From the NCBI GenBank assembly GCA_028717165.1, contig JAQUOK010000002.1, positions 1-40,595 of the forward strand: a stretch of 40,595 nt of DNA. The letters are read 5' to 3'. The DNA comes from Victivallaceae bacterium. Lineage in GTDB: Bacteria > Verrucomicrobiota > Lentisphaeria > Victivallales > Victivallaceae. This document shows positions 27,113 to 35,375 of this stretch, piece by piece (the first letter of the stretch is position 1; every line of letters starts with the position of its first letter). Under the pieces are notes generated by a model. The model worked only from the letters and a program-made list of their open reading frames with translations. It had not been told where the DNA came from and searched no databases. The translations under genes were made by a program, and so were the position numbers.

Positions 27113-28275
27113 AAGCCAAAAAACTGAAAATAATGACGGTGCTGGGAACCAGGCCGGAAATCATCCGCCTGGCGGCAGTTATCTCGACTCTGGAAAAGTA
27201 TACTGATCATGTCCTGGTCCATACCGGGCAGAATTATGATTATGAACTGAACCAGGTATTCTTTGACGAGCTTGGAGTGAGCAAGCCCGATTATTTCCTG
27301 AACGTAGACACGTCTTCTCTGGGCAAGGTTCTCGGTGAAATACTTATTGAAACGGAAAAAGTTATCCTCAAAGAGAAACCCGATGCGTTTCTGGTTTTAG
27401 GCGATACCAACAGTGCGGTGTCGCTGATGATGGCGAAGAGGATGAAGATCCCGACTTACCACATGGAAGCCGGGAACCGTTCTTTTGACCCGAATGTCCC
27501 CGAAGAAACCAACCGTAAACTGGTTGATCATCTTGCCGACTTCAATCTGGTTTATACCGAGCATGCCAGGCGGCATCTGCTGAGCGAGGGACTGTCTCAC
27601 CGTTTCATTTACCTGACCGGCTCGCCGATGCGGGAAGTCCTGATGGGCAAACTGGGAAACATTGAAAAATCCGGTATTCTTGAGAAACTTGAACTGAAGG
27701 AAGGAAAATACTTTATCGTCAGCGTCCACCGTGAAGAAAATGTCGACAGCCCGGATAATCTGCGCCGGGCAATTGCCTGCCTGACGCGGCTTTACGACGA
27801 ATATCAGCTTCCGATCGTGGTTTCCACTCATCCCCGCACCCGCAACCGGCTCGAACAACTGGAACTGGACATCGCGTCCAGGAACATACGGTTCCTGAAA
27901 CCTTTCGGTTTCTTTGATTACAACAAGCTGCAGATGAATGCGTTCTGCGCGATTTCCGACAGCGGTACGATCAGCGAGGAATCGGCGATTCTGGATTTTC
28001 CGGCCGTAACCCTGAGAAATTCCCTTGAACGGCCGGAAGCGCTTGACGCCGGTTCTATTTTGCTTACCGGACTCGACCCGGAAATTCTTTCGGCGGCGGT
28101 CGGGGTTGTTACGACCGAACGGGAACTTTTCCCGCAGCGGGAAATACCGCGGGAGTATGAAGTCGGAAACACTTCTCTGCGGGTCTGCAAATTCATTATC
28201 GGAACGGCTAAACTGGCGCACCGCTGGCGTAATATGGATGCGTTCAGCCGTTATGACTGGGAAAAAAAACGGTAG
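27109..28275 (+). CDS. fnlC: UDP-L-TalNAc 2-epimerase (FnlC/WbjD/CapG), WecB family
   Basis: A 388-residue non-hydrolysing UDP-HexNAc 2-epimerase. The fold signatures are MTVLGTRPEIIRLAAVIS, VHTGQNYDYELNQVFFDELG, MEAGNRSFDPNVPEETNRK, IVSVHREENVDSPDNL and ISDSGTISEESAIL. It would finish UDP-L-FucNAc from UDP-L-N-acetylpneumosamine/talosamine in the FnlABC pathway. The GFFDYNKLQ and SLERPEALDAGSILLTG segments match the FnlC/CapG branch of the family better than WecB. The start overlaps the fnlB stop (ATGA), and only three bases separate its stop from the next gene. The assignment is supported by both sequence and context. Confidence 0.92.
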   Translation: MKAKKLKIMTVLGTRPEIIRLAAVISTLEKYTDHVLVHTGQNYDYELNQVFFDELGVSKPDYFLNVDTSSLGKVLGEILIETEKVILKEKPDAFLVLGDTNSAVSLMMAKRMKIPTYHMEAGNRSFDPNVPEETNRKLVDHLADFNLVYTEHARRHLLSEGLSHRFIYLTGSPMREVLMGKLGNIEKSGILEKLELKEGKYFIVSVHREENVDSPDNLRRAIACLTRLYDEYQLPIVVSTHPRTRNRLEQLELDIASRNIRFLKPFGFFDYNKLQMNAFCAISDSGTISEESAILDFPAVTLRNSLERPEALDAGSILLTGLDPEILSAAVGVVTTERELFPQREIPREYEVGNTSLRVCKFIIGTAKLAHRWRNMDAFSRYDWEKKR

Positions 28276-28278
28276 GAT

Positions 28279-29821
28279 ATGCGCAAAATATTCGGCAGAA
28301 CCGGAATATATCTTATTCTGATCGCAGTTTTGGCCGGCGCGCTTCGAATTGCCCGGGCGTTACAGGAAGAAAGATACAGTACTGACGCGTATTTTTATTT
28401 CCGGATTGCTAAAGACTGGGCGCGCTATGGAGCGGATTACGCATATTTGTACGATGTGGCTCATACTCCGCCGCTGCTGCCCTGGACAATGGCGCTCAGT
28501 TACGATTTGGGCCTTACCCCCGAATATATTGCCCTTGGCCTGGGGATATTGCTGGGCATGCTTATGCCGCTGGGCGCTTTCTGGGCGGCATCCAACCTGT
28601 TCCCGGAACCCAATGAGAAAAACCGGAATTTCATTATCGGAGGCCGGTACGCTTATGCATTACTGGCGGCTTTTCTGGTGGCGGTTCACCCGTTTTTCAT
28701 CAGGATAAGCGTCAGTTGCCTGCGGGAGATACTCTACCTGCCTCTGATGGTTTTCGGAATAGCTTCCGCCTTGTCCGCAATACGCCATAAATCCCTGGTG
28801 AAATGGTGCCTTTTTGCCGCTTTTACCGCATTGGCCAACCTGACCCGCCGGGAAGGGATAATCATACTCGGAATATTTTTTGCCTGGCAGTTGGTCGAAT
28901 TTTGCGTTGACCGCAAAGCTTTTCTCAAAGATATCCTTTATTATTTTTCTTCGGCGTGCTGCGTATCGGCTGTTTTCCTGGCGATTACGCTCCCGGTTAT
29001 GTACGGTCTGAGCGGCTCGTCATGCGTCTGGTCGCCATTACTTATCAATTTGCAGGCAGGAGGATATGGACACTATTTTATCCATTTCGGACTGGGGTGA
29101 TTTCCTTTTATCGCGGCTCCTGCTTGACGCGGTGTTCGTGGTTGTTGCGATATTGCTGATTTTTGCATTTTTCAACCGCAGGGAATATGAAAATACGCCC
29201 ATGTTCCGTTTTTTCCTGACGGCTCTGACGGTAACCCTGCTTTCGCGCTATGCGTATTTTGTAATTTCCGAAGCTAAGATCAACAGCCGTTATTTGTTTC
29301 CGGCGGCATTCTACGTGCTTATCCTGTGCGTTCCGGGGTTTCCGGTGATCGTAAAGCTGGGAAATTATCTTCTTAAGTTCATACCCGGCGGCAAAGAAAA
29401 GATTCTGGCGGTTTTATTAGTGCTCGGTATCGGAATAGCCTGTATCGGTAAAGCGCTGCATAATCCCGAAAAAAAGGAATATATTCACAGAGTTGCGCAA
29501 ATCCTGAAAGCTTCTTCTTCACCCGTGCTTATTTCGGATATGGGTGATTCTGTGCGGATTGCCTGGCATTCGGATTCCGAATTGATACCTTTGTCTTCTG
29601 TGCTGAATACCCAATATCCGGTATTTGCCGGGAACGCATTGAAAAGATTGAAGGCGCAGCCCGGCAATCTTTTCCTGTTCGTAAGATTCAAGGATACCGA
29701 GTTCAGGAAAATCTTTACCGACCGGAAACTTGAATTCCCGAAAGAGTTTATACTGCTGGAAGAATTCAATGAAAGACATAAAAGGTTCTATTCGTTGTAT
29801 AAAATCAGTTTTGAACATTAG
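28279..29821 (+). pseudogene. GT39-like GT-C membrane glycosyltransferase, split by a frameshift
   Basis: Two frames together make one ArnT/PMT-like protein. The first (28279-29100, 273 aa) has a first-loop motif EERYSTDAYFYFRIAKD with an acidic residue, AHTPPLLPWTMALSYDLG and about seven TM segments, and stops at 29100. The second frame (+1), best entered near 29066, carries the rest: TMs, then EAKINSRYLFPAAFY, the SRYLxP-type motif of this fold, and a soluble C-terminal domain ending FYSLYKISFEH at 29821. The fold needs both halves. The overlap is 35 bases. An AGGAGG at 29058-29063 is only two bases from the ATG at 29066, so a separate coupled gene is possible but less likely. The exact shift point is within ~29030-29100 and unresolved. 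Confidence 0.7.
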
Positions 29822-29829
29822 ACGGAAGC

Positions 29830-31053
29830 ATGAAAATATTAATAATAACCCAGTATTTTTATCCGGAAAATTTCAAGGTGAACGATTTCGCCGTGGGGAT
29901 GAAAGAACGCGGCCACGAGGTCGTGGTCCTGACCGGGCTGCCTAACTATCCCCAGGGCAGGATCTATGACGGCTACGGCTTCTTTAAACGGCTTGAAGAT
30001 GAATATGAAGGCATCAGGGTGGTTCGTTCTTGGCTGCTGCCGCGCGGGAACAGCAGCGGCTGGAGACTGTTCATCAACTATATTTCTTTTCCGTTCCTGG
30101 TATCTTTCAGGGGACTTTGGAAGCTGCGGGGGAAATTTGATGTGATATTCGTGCATGAGCCGTCCCCGATATTTATCGGAATTCCGGCGCTTATTATGAA
30201 ATGGCGCTTCCGGGCTCCGGTATTTCTGTGGATCCTTGACTTGTGGCCGGAAAGCCTTACCGCCGCCGGGAACATAAATTCGTCTCTGCTTCTGAAACCG
30301 GTAAGGTGGGCGGTCAAGTTCATCTACACCTATACTGATAAACTGCTGATGGCCTCAAAGGCTTTCAGGACTTCGATCAGGTCGTTCGGAATTGCCGATG
30401 ACAAACTTGAATATTTTCCCAACTGGGCGGAAGGTCATTTAGGATATCAGGCTGCTGCTGATTTCGAATACCGGCATTTGCTGCCCGACGGTTTTAAAGT
30501 CATGTTCGCCGGCAATATCGGGGAATCCCAGGATTTTCAATCCATTCTCGCTGCGGCGGAGAAGCTCAAATCGCATCCGGATATCAAGTGGGTTGTTATC
30601 GGCGACGGCCGCAAGGCGGAATGGGTAAGGCAGGAAATCGGCAGGCGCGGGCTGGAACAGACTTTTTTTCTGCTCGGCAGATTCCCGGCCGAAACGATGA
30701 GCAGTTTTTTCAGTCATGCGGATGCCATGCTTGTAACTCTTAAAAAGGAGCCTATATTTGAATTGACGGTACCGGCTAAACTGCAGGCTTACATGGCATG
30801 CGGCAAGCTGGTTTTGACCATGCTGGACGGAGAGGGAAGCCGGATTGTAGAGGAAGCCGGGGCCGGACTTGTGTGCGCTTCCGGCGATTTTGCCGGACTG
30901 GCGGAAAACGTGTTGGAAATATATCACAAACCGGCACGGGAACGGGATGAATTCGGAAAAAACGCCCTTGATTATTACCGGAAAGTTTTTGACCGGGATA
31001 AACTCTTTGATGAAATTGTCGGAATGTTTGAAAAAACGATCAACGGAAACTGA
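29830..31053 (+). CDS. GT4 glycosyltransferase, WbuB/WbjE-like (probable L-FucNAc transferase)
   Basis: A 407-residue GT4 enzyme with the opening KILIITQYFYPENFKVNDFA and VVLTGLPNYPQG, which are typical of the WbuB/WcaI-like group. The N-terminal domain has an inserted helix LWKLRGKFDVIFVHEPSP and a hydrophobic stretch PVFLWILDLWPESL. The donor domain starts FKVMFAGNIGESQDFQSILA, with FFLLGRFPAETMSSFFSHAD and the Glu-containing PIFELTVPAKLQAYMACGK. WbuB-like proteins typically follow fnlABC and add L-FucNAc to the first undecaprenyl-linked sugar. That context is repeated here, apart from the intervening GT-C gene. It starts nine bases after that gene. The group call is good; the donor is inferred from context. 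Confidence 0.85.
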   Translation: MKILIITQYFYPENFKVNDFAVGMKERGHEVVVLTGLPNYPQGRIYDGYGFFKRLEDEYEGIRVVRSWLLPRGNSSGWRLFINYISFPFLVSFRGLWKLRGKFDVIFVHEPSPIFIGIPALIMKWRFRAPVFLWILDLWPESLTAAGNINSSLLLKPVRWAVKFIYTYTDKLLMASKAFRTSIRSFGIADDKLEYFPNWAEGHLGYQAAADFEYRHLLPDGFKVMFAGNIGESQDFQSILAAAEKLKSHPDIKWVVIGDGRKAEWVRQEIGRRGLEQTFFLLGRFPAETMSSFFSHADAMLVTLKKEPIFELTVPAKLQAYMACGKLVLTMLDGEGSRIVEEAGAGLVCASGDFAGLAENVLEIYHKPARERDEFGKNALDYYRKVFDRDKLFDEIVGMFEKTINGN

Positions 31054-31056
31054 AAA

Positions 31057-32043
31057 ATGAATGCCCTAGTGAGCGGAGCCAACGGTTTTATCGGAAAATT
31101 TTTGTGTCGCGCATTATCGGAAAAAGGTTATGTTGTAACCGGCCTGGACATGGCGGATGAGAAACCCGCCTGGTGTGACCGGTATTTCAAAGCGGATATT
31201 ACCGCGGCGGATGACAGATTGGCTGCGGCCTGCAAAAATATGGATGTGGTTTTCCACCTTGCCGCCAAAGTGCATGCCCTTGCTGAAGTAAAAGCCGACC
31301 TTGAGCAATACCGGCTGATAAACGCGGACGGTACCGCGAATCTGTTCAAGGCCGCCGCTGAAAATGCGGTCGGCAAATTTATTTTTTTCAGTACCGTCAA
31401 GGTTTACGGTGAAAAGATTCCCGGCCTGGATAACAGCAGAATCCCGGTTGACGAAAACTGTGAAACCGTGCCGGACACTCCGTACGGGCAATCGAAACTG
31501 GCGGCGGAGAAAATCGTTCTCGGCGGGAACTATGCCGGCAATGCAACCGTACTGCGTTTATCCATGGTGTACGGTCCGGGAGCTAAAGGAAATATCCATA
31601 AAATGATAAAAGCGATGCGGAGGGGAATACCTTTCCCGCTGCCGGAATTTCATAATAAACGTTCCATGGTCGATGTCCGGGATGTGGTTAAAGCCGCACT
31701 TGCAGTTGCCGAAAGGGACGAAGCCGCCGGCCAGGTCTATATCGTATCGGACGGCAAAGCATATTCAACCAGGCAGATTGTCGTTTCCGTACTGCGGGCG
31801 CTGGGAAAGAGTCCCTGGCCGTTCAGTATTCCGGCTTTCTGCTTTGTTGTTCTCGGCCGGGCAGGGGATATGATTTCCCGGATTCGCGGCCGAAGGTTTT
31901 TCTTTGATTCGGACGCCCTGAACAAGATTTCCGGCTCAGCCTGGTTCTCTTCTGAAAAAATCGAGCGGCAGTTGGGGTTCATGCCGGATTATGACCTTGA
32001 GGCGGCACTGCCTGAAATGCTTAAGCAAAAGGAAGATAAATAA
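31057..32043 (+). CDS. SDR nucleotide-sugar 4-reductase/epimerase (WbpV/WbjF-like)
   Basis: A 328-residue SDR. The NAD motif is VSGANGFIGKFLCRAL near the N-terminus, followed by VVFHLAAKVHAL. The active site has FFSTVKVYGEK and Y-x3-K in PYGQSKLAAEKI. RLSMVYGPGAKGNIHKMIKA, then PLPEFHNKRSMVDVRDVVKA, is characteristic of the WbpV/WbjF/Gne-like proteins that sit next to WbpL-type transferases. These reduce the 4-keto intermediate produced by a WbpM-type dehydratase, giving UDP-D-QuiNAc or UDP-D-FucNAc depending on stereochemistry. Here WbpL- and WbpM-like genes follow directly. The stop overlaps the next start by one base (TAATG). Which of the two sugars is made cannot be read from the sequence. 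Confidence 0.85.
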   Translation: MNALVSGANGFIGKFLCRALSEKGYVVTGLDMADEKPAWCDRYFKADITAADDRLAAACKNMDVVFHLAAKVHALAEVKADLEQYRLINADGTANLFKAAAENAVGKFIFFSTVKVYGEKIPGLDNSRIPVDENCETVPDTPYGQSKLAAEKIVLGGNYAGNATVLRLSMVYGPGAKGNIHKMIKAMRRGIPFPLPEFHNKRSMVDVRDVVKAALAVAERDEAAGQVYIVSDGKAYSTRQIVVSVLRALGKSPWPFSIPAFCFVVLGRAGDMISRIRGRRFFFDSDALNKISGSAWFSSEKIERQLGFMPDYDLEAALPEMLKQKEDK

Positions 32044-33080
32044 TGCTTGTCTATGTTTTGGGAGGAATATTGGCGGGGGTTGGCGGAGCATGGTTTATTG
32101 TGCGTTGCGGTCACAATTTAGGGATGATCGATAAGCCGAACCACCGCAGTTCCCATTCGGTTGCGACCCCGAAGGGCGGAGGCATCGGGATACTGGCCGC
32201 ATTTCTCGTTGCTGCGCTTGCGGGCGGCGGCCGCCCGGCTTTGTGGATACCGGCTTCGGTATTGTCTTTGTTGAGCCTGTATGGCGACAAACTTCATTTA
32301 TCGCATAAACTTCGCCTTATGGTGCAGTTTGTATGTTCCGCGATTTTAATCTGTTTTGCCGCGAGGCATAATTACTGCGCCGTTTCTTCTTCAACCGGTA
32401 TTCCCGTTTTACTGATCATTCCGCTTTTCATCCTCATGGTGACCGCGACGGCCAACTATTATAACTTTATGGATGCGCTTAACGGCATTGCCGGCATTAC
32501 CGGGCTTATCGCGTTTTCCTCTCTGGCTTTTGTCGCCGGCAAAAGCGGGATTTATGATCTGACCGTCATCTGCATCACTGTTGCGGGGGCGTGTTGCGGT
32601 TTTCTTTTCCTGAATATGACCGGAAAAGTCTTTATGGGTGACGGCGGAAGCATCCTGCTGGGGTTCCTCTTTGCCGGAACGGCGATATTATTATCCGAAA
32701 CCCTTCTGGATGTTCTTTGCTACTTCGCTTTTATTTATCCTTTTTATGCGGATGAATTTATCAGTATCGTGATAAGGCTGAACCAAAGACAGAGCTTGTT
32801 CAAAGCCCATCGCGGACATCTCTGCCAGCTTCTGGCAAATGAATTGAATATCGCGCACTGGAAGGTGGCTTTCATGTACGGTTTGTGCCAGTTAATCATA
32901 ATTCTGCTGGTACAGAAGCTCAGGAATTACGGGCTTTTCCCGGTTGCGGCGTTGGAAATACTTCTGCTGTTTCTGACCGGATATTGCTATGTATTTGTTA
33001 AGAAGGCAATTAAGCGGACGCAAGTGCCAGAAGTCAAGTATAACGAAATCGACGTTCGGGACGCCGGGCGAGCCTCTTGA
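32043..33080 (+). CDS. Undecaprenyl-phosphate HexNAc-1-phosphate transferase (WecA/WbpL-like)
   Basis: A 345-residue polytopic enzyme (about ten TM segments) of the PNPT family. It starts the repeat unit by placing a sugar-1-phosphate from a UDP-HexNAc onto undecaprenyl phosphate. The motifs are DKPNHRSSHSVATPKGGGIG, NYYNFMDALNGIAG with the catalytic-region Asp, GKVFMGDGGSILLGF, and the cytoplasmic FKAHRGHLCQLLA with the HxxH-like loop. These match WbpL and WecA. Flanked by WbpV/WbjF- and WbpM-like genes, it resembles WbpL, which uses UDP-D-QuiNAc or UDP-D-FucNAc. The C-terminal tail after the last helix is short and runs into the inverted repeat at 33069-33087. The family call is firm; the substrate is inferred from neighbours. 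Confidence 0.9.
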   Translation: MLVYVLGGILAGVGGAWFIVRCGHNLGMIDKPNHRSSHSVATPKGGGIGILAAFLVAALAGGGRPALWIPASVLSLLSLYGDKLHLSHKLRLMVQFVCSAILICFAARHNYCAVSSSTGIPVLLIIPLFILMVTATANYYNFMDALNGIAGITGLIAFSSLAFVAGKSGIYDLTVICITVAGACCGFLFLNMTGKVFMGDGGSILLGFLFAGTAILLSETLLDVLCYFAFIYPFYADEFISIVIRLNQRQSLFKAHRGHLCQLLANELNIAHWKVAFMYGLCQLIIILLVQKLRNYGLFPVAALEILLLFLTGYCYVFVKKAIKRTQVPEVKYNEIDVRDAGRAS

Positions 33081-33168
33081 CGGCTCGAAATTTGAGCGTA
33101 ACTTGCTGCGCCTTAGTAAATACCGCTCTCGACACTCTGCGCAGACTGAGCCTGAGCGAAGCGAAAGG
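33069..33168. repeat. Cluster of small inverted repeats after the wbpL-like gene
   Basis: CGAGCC (33069-33074) and GGCTCG (33082-33087) form a stem enclosing the stop codon. GCTCGAAATTTGAGC follows as an imperfect palindrome. TCTGCGCAGA (33136-33145) is a perfect 10-base palindrome, then TGAGCCTGAGCGAAGCGAAA. The last part looks like the dispersed intergenic elements built around TGAGCGAAGCGAA that occur in several bacterial groups. The remaining 33169-33334 is AT-rich with no gene. Only one copy is in the window, so the repeat status is unproved. Confidence 0.35.
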
Positions 33169-33334
33169 CAAACGGAAAACCCCATTTGCCGTGAATAATA
33201 TTATTTACTTAACCATTGAAAAATAACTTTTGGAATATATAGTAACAGTTTGTTGCAAGCTGAAAAGGTGAAAAATAGCAGTCGGTATTAAATTTGGCTG
33301 GTGTATTGGAAAATAGAAGTCCGGTATAAAATTT

Positions 33335-35209
33335 ATGAAAAGTTTGATTTTACAGTTCTTACGATTGGCCTTTGAAAAAGCGCCGGATATTTTGTTTAAA
33401 TATCGGAGAGCGCTGGTTTTTCTGCTCAATGTCGAAATTATTCTGGTGTCCATGCTGGCGGCGATAGCTGTCCGTTTCGATTTTACCCTGCCGCCCAATT
33501 ACGGCGGGAACTTTTTAATTCTGGCCGTCATATTTGTCCTTGTAAAAATGCTGATGATCTATATCATGGGGCTCAACCGGGGGGTATGGCGTTATGTTTC
33601 ATTGTCTGACATAAAAATGATATTTTTTGCCAGTTTGTTCGCCTCGTTGCTCCTGATGTTCATTTTCCTCAATTTTCGGGATCAGTTGTGTCCTAATTTC
33701 GCGTTGTCGGTAATAGTTATTGACTTTCTGATCTGTTTCCTGTCCATGTCCTTTGTAAAAGTGTGCGTCAGAATGCTTCGCGAAATAAATGACAATGTTC
33801 AGAATTCGGTGATTATCCGGACCGTGGTTATCGGTAGACTCGATGATATTGATGCGTTGCTTCACGGAATGAGCGTAAATAAGACCGGCAGGAAAATAGT
33901 CGCGGTATTTTGTCCGGAAAAAAATTCCGGCGCGACGATTCGCGGCATTAAAATAAAGGGAATGCATTCGAAAATTGCCCATTTCGCCAAAAGCAATAAC
34001 ATCAGGGAGATTATATTGATACCTCCCTATTCCAGAAAACGTTTGCTTAATCTGCTGCTGGCCGGTTTTGAGAAAATCGATTATAACTGTTCTTTGAAAA
34101 TCGTTCCGGGAATAGGCCAGTTGACGCGGGGCGAGATCAGTTTTTCAAATGTCAGAAAGGTTGAAATGGAGGATTTGCTCGGGCGGAAACCGGTGAGTTT
34201 CGACCATGTGGACATAGAATCGCTGGTGTCGGATAAAAACGTTATGGTTACCGGAGGCGGCGGCAGTATCGGCAGTGAGCTGTGTTGCCAGATAGCCAGG
34301 TTCAGGCCCAGGGTAATCGTCATATTTGAGATATGCGAATACAATCTTTATGAAATTGAACGCAAACTCAGGCATGAATTTCCCGGACAGAGAATACAGA
34401 CAGTGCTGGGAGACATCAAGGACAAGAAATCGCTTTGCGCGGCAATGAAGAAATTTTCTATTGAAGTGCTCTACCATGCCGCCGCATATAAACACGTCCC
34501 GCTGCTGGAAGAAAATATTGTCATGGGGGTATATAACAATATCATAGGAACGGCGAACGTTGCCGACTGTGCGGAAAAAAACGGGGTAAAACGGGTTGTG
34601 GTGATTTCAACGGACAAAGCCGTCAGGCCCACGAGCATGATGGGGGCCACCAAACGCATAGCGGAAAGAATTGTGCTTGAGAGGAAAATGAACGGTACCG
34701 AATTTGTGGTCGTCCGTTTCGGTAATGTGCTCGGCAGCCGCGGAAGCGTTGTCCCGTTGTTCCAGAAGCAGATAGAGGCAGGCGGGCCGGTTACCGTCAC
34801 TTCTAAAAACATGATCCGCTATTTCATGTCGATACCTGAAGCCGCGAAGCTGGTGCTTATGGCCGGTACCATTGCCAGTCCGGGCGATATAATGATCCTC
34901 GAAATGGGGCAGCAGATAAATATTTATGAAATGGCCAAGCACCTTATAACCTTATCCGGGTTCATGCCGCACCGGGACATCGAAATAAAATTTACCGGAA
35001 TACGCCCGGGCGAAAAGGAATATGAAGAACTGTTGACCAAAGAGGAAGAAGTGGATCATACGAGTTTTGAGCGTATTTGTGTTGCCAGAAAACAGGCCGT
35101 GGTCGGCCCGGAAATATCTTTGGATGAAATTATAGCGGTGCTGGACGCGAGAGGCGGAGATGGATTCAGGGAATTATGCAAAACGTATATTCCCGAAAAT
35201 ATGCTGTAA
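33335..35209 (+). CDS. Membrane-bound UDP-GlcNAc 4,6-dehydratase (WbpM/CapD-like)
   Basis: A 624-residue protein of the WbpM/FlaA1/PglF/CapD family. The N-terminal ~150 residues contain four TM segments. A CoA-binding-like Rossmann domain follows (~160-270, TVVIGRLDDIDALL), then the catalytic SDR from about residue 295. That domain has MVTGGGGSIGSELCCQIARF, YHAAAYKHVPLLEENIVMG and VVISTDKAVRPTSMMGATK, with the Met-x3-Lys pair these dehydratases use in place of Tyr-x3-Lys. RFGNVLGSRGSVVPLFQKQI and GIRPGEKEYEELLT complete the match. It converts UDP-GlcNAc to UDP-4-keto-6-deoxy-GlcNAc, the precursor of QuiNAc and FucNAc. It is the last glycan gene of the locus. The 166 bases after it hold no gene. 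Confidence 0.93.
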   Translation: MKSLILQFLRLAFEKAPDILFKYRRALVFLLNVEIILVSMLAAIAVRFDFTLPPNYGGNFLILAVIFVLVKMLMIYIMGLNRGVWRYVSLSDIKMIFFASLFASLLLMFIFLNFRDQLCPNFALSVIVIDFLICFLSMSFVKVCVRMLREINDNVQNSVIIRTVVIGRLDDIDALLHGMSVNKTGRKIVAVFCPEKNSGATIRGIKIKGMHSKIAHFAKSNNIREIILIPPYSRKRLLNLLLAGFEKIDYNCSLKIVPGIGQLTRGEISFSNVRKVEMEDLLGRKPVSFDHVDIESLVSDKNVMVTGGGGSIGSELCCQIARFRPRVIVIFEICEYNLYEIERKLRHEFPGQRIQTVLGDIKDKKSLCAAMKKFSIEVLYHAAAYKHVPLLEENIVMGVYNNIIGTANVADCAEKNGVKRVVVISTDKAVRPTSMMGATKRIAERIVLERKMNGTEFVVVRFGNVLGSRGSVVPLFQKQIEAGGPVTVTSKNMIRYFMSIPEAAKLVLMAGTIASPGDIMILEMGQQINIYEMAKHLITLSGFMPHRDIEIKFTGIRPGEKEYEELLTKEEEVDHTSFERICVARKQAVVGPEISLDEIIAVLDARGGDGFRELCKTYIPENML

Positions 35210-35375
35210 ACGAATATGAGACGGCAGTCTTGTGACTTGCCGGGAGGCTGGAGCCGGATCCGGTTTTTACTCTTTGCAATCTTTCCTGATGTTTCCCGGC
35301 GCTTATTTCTTTTCGGCTTGCGAATCCCCGATTTTGCGGTATTTCAGCACAAATAAAAATTAACGGAATCTATGA

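Noticed and set aside
29066..29821. Separate gene starting at the ATG at 29066 behind AGGAGG
   Set aside because: The Shine-Dalgarno-like AGGAGG is only two bases from the ATG, and the protein is the missing C-terminal half of the GT39-like fold, so a frameshift in one gene is more likely. The alternative is kept in the finding.
35254..35268. CCGGATCCGG followed by five T as a terminator after the wbpM-like gene
   Set aside because: The palindrome leaves only three base pairs with a 4-base loop, so it cannot form a stable terminator stem. The 35210-35375 gap otherwise shows no gene or clear signal.
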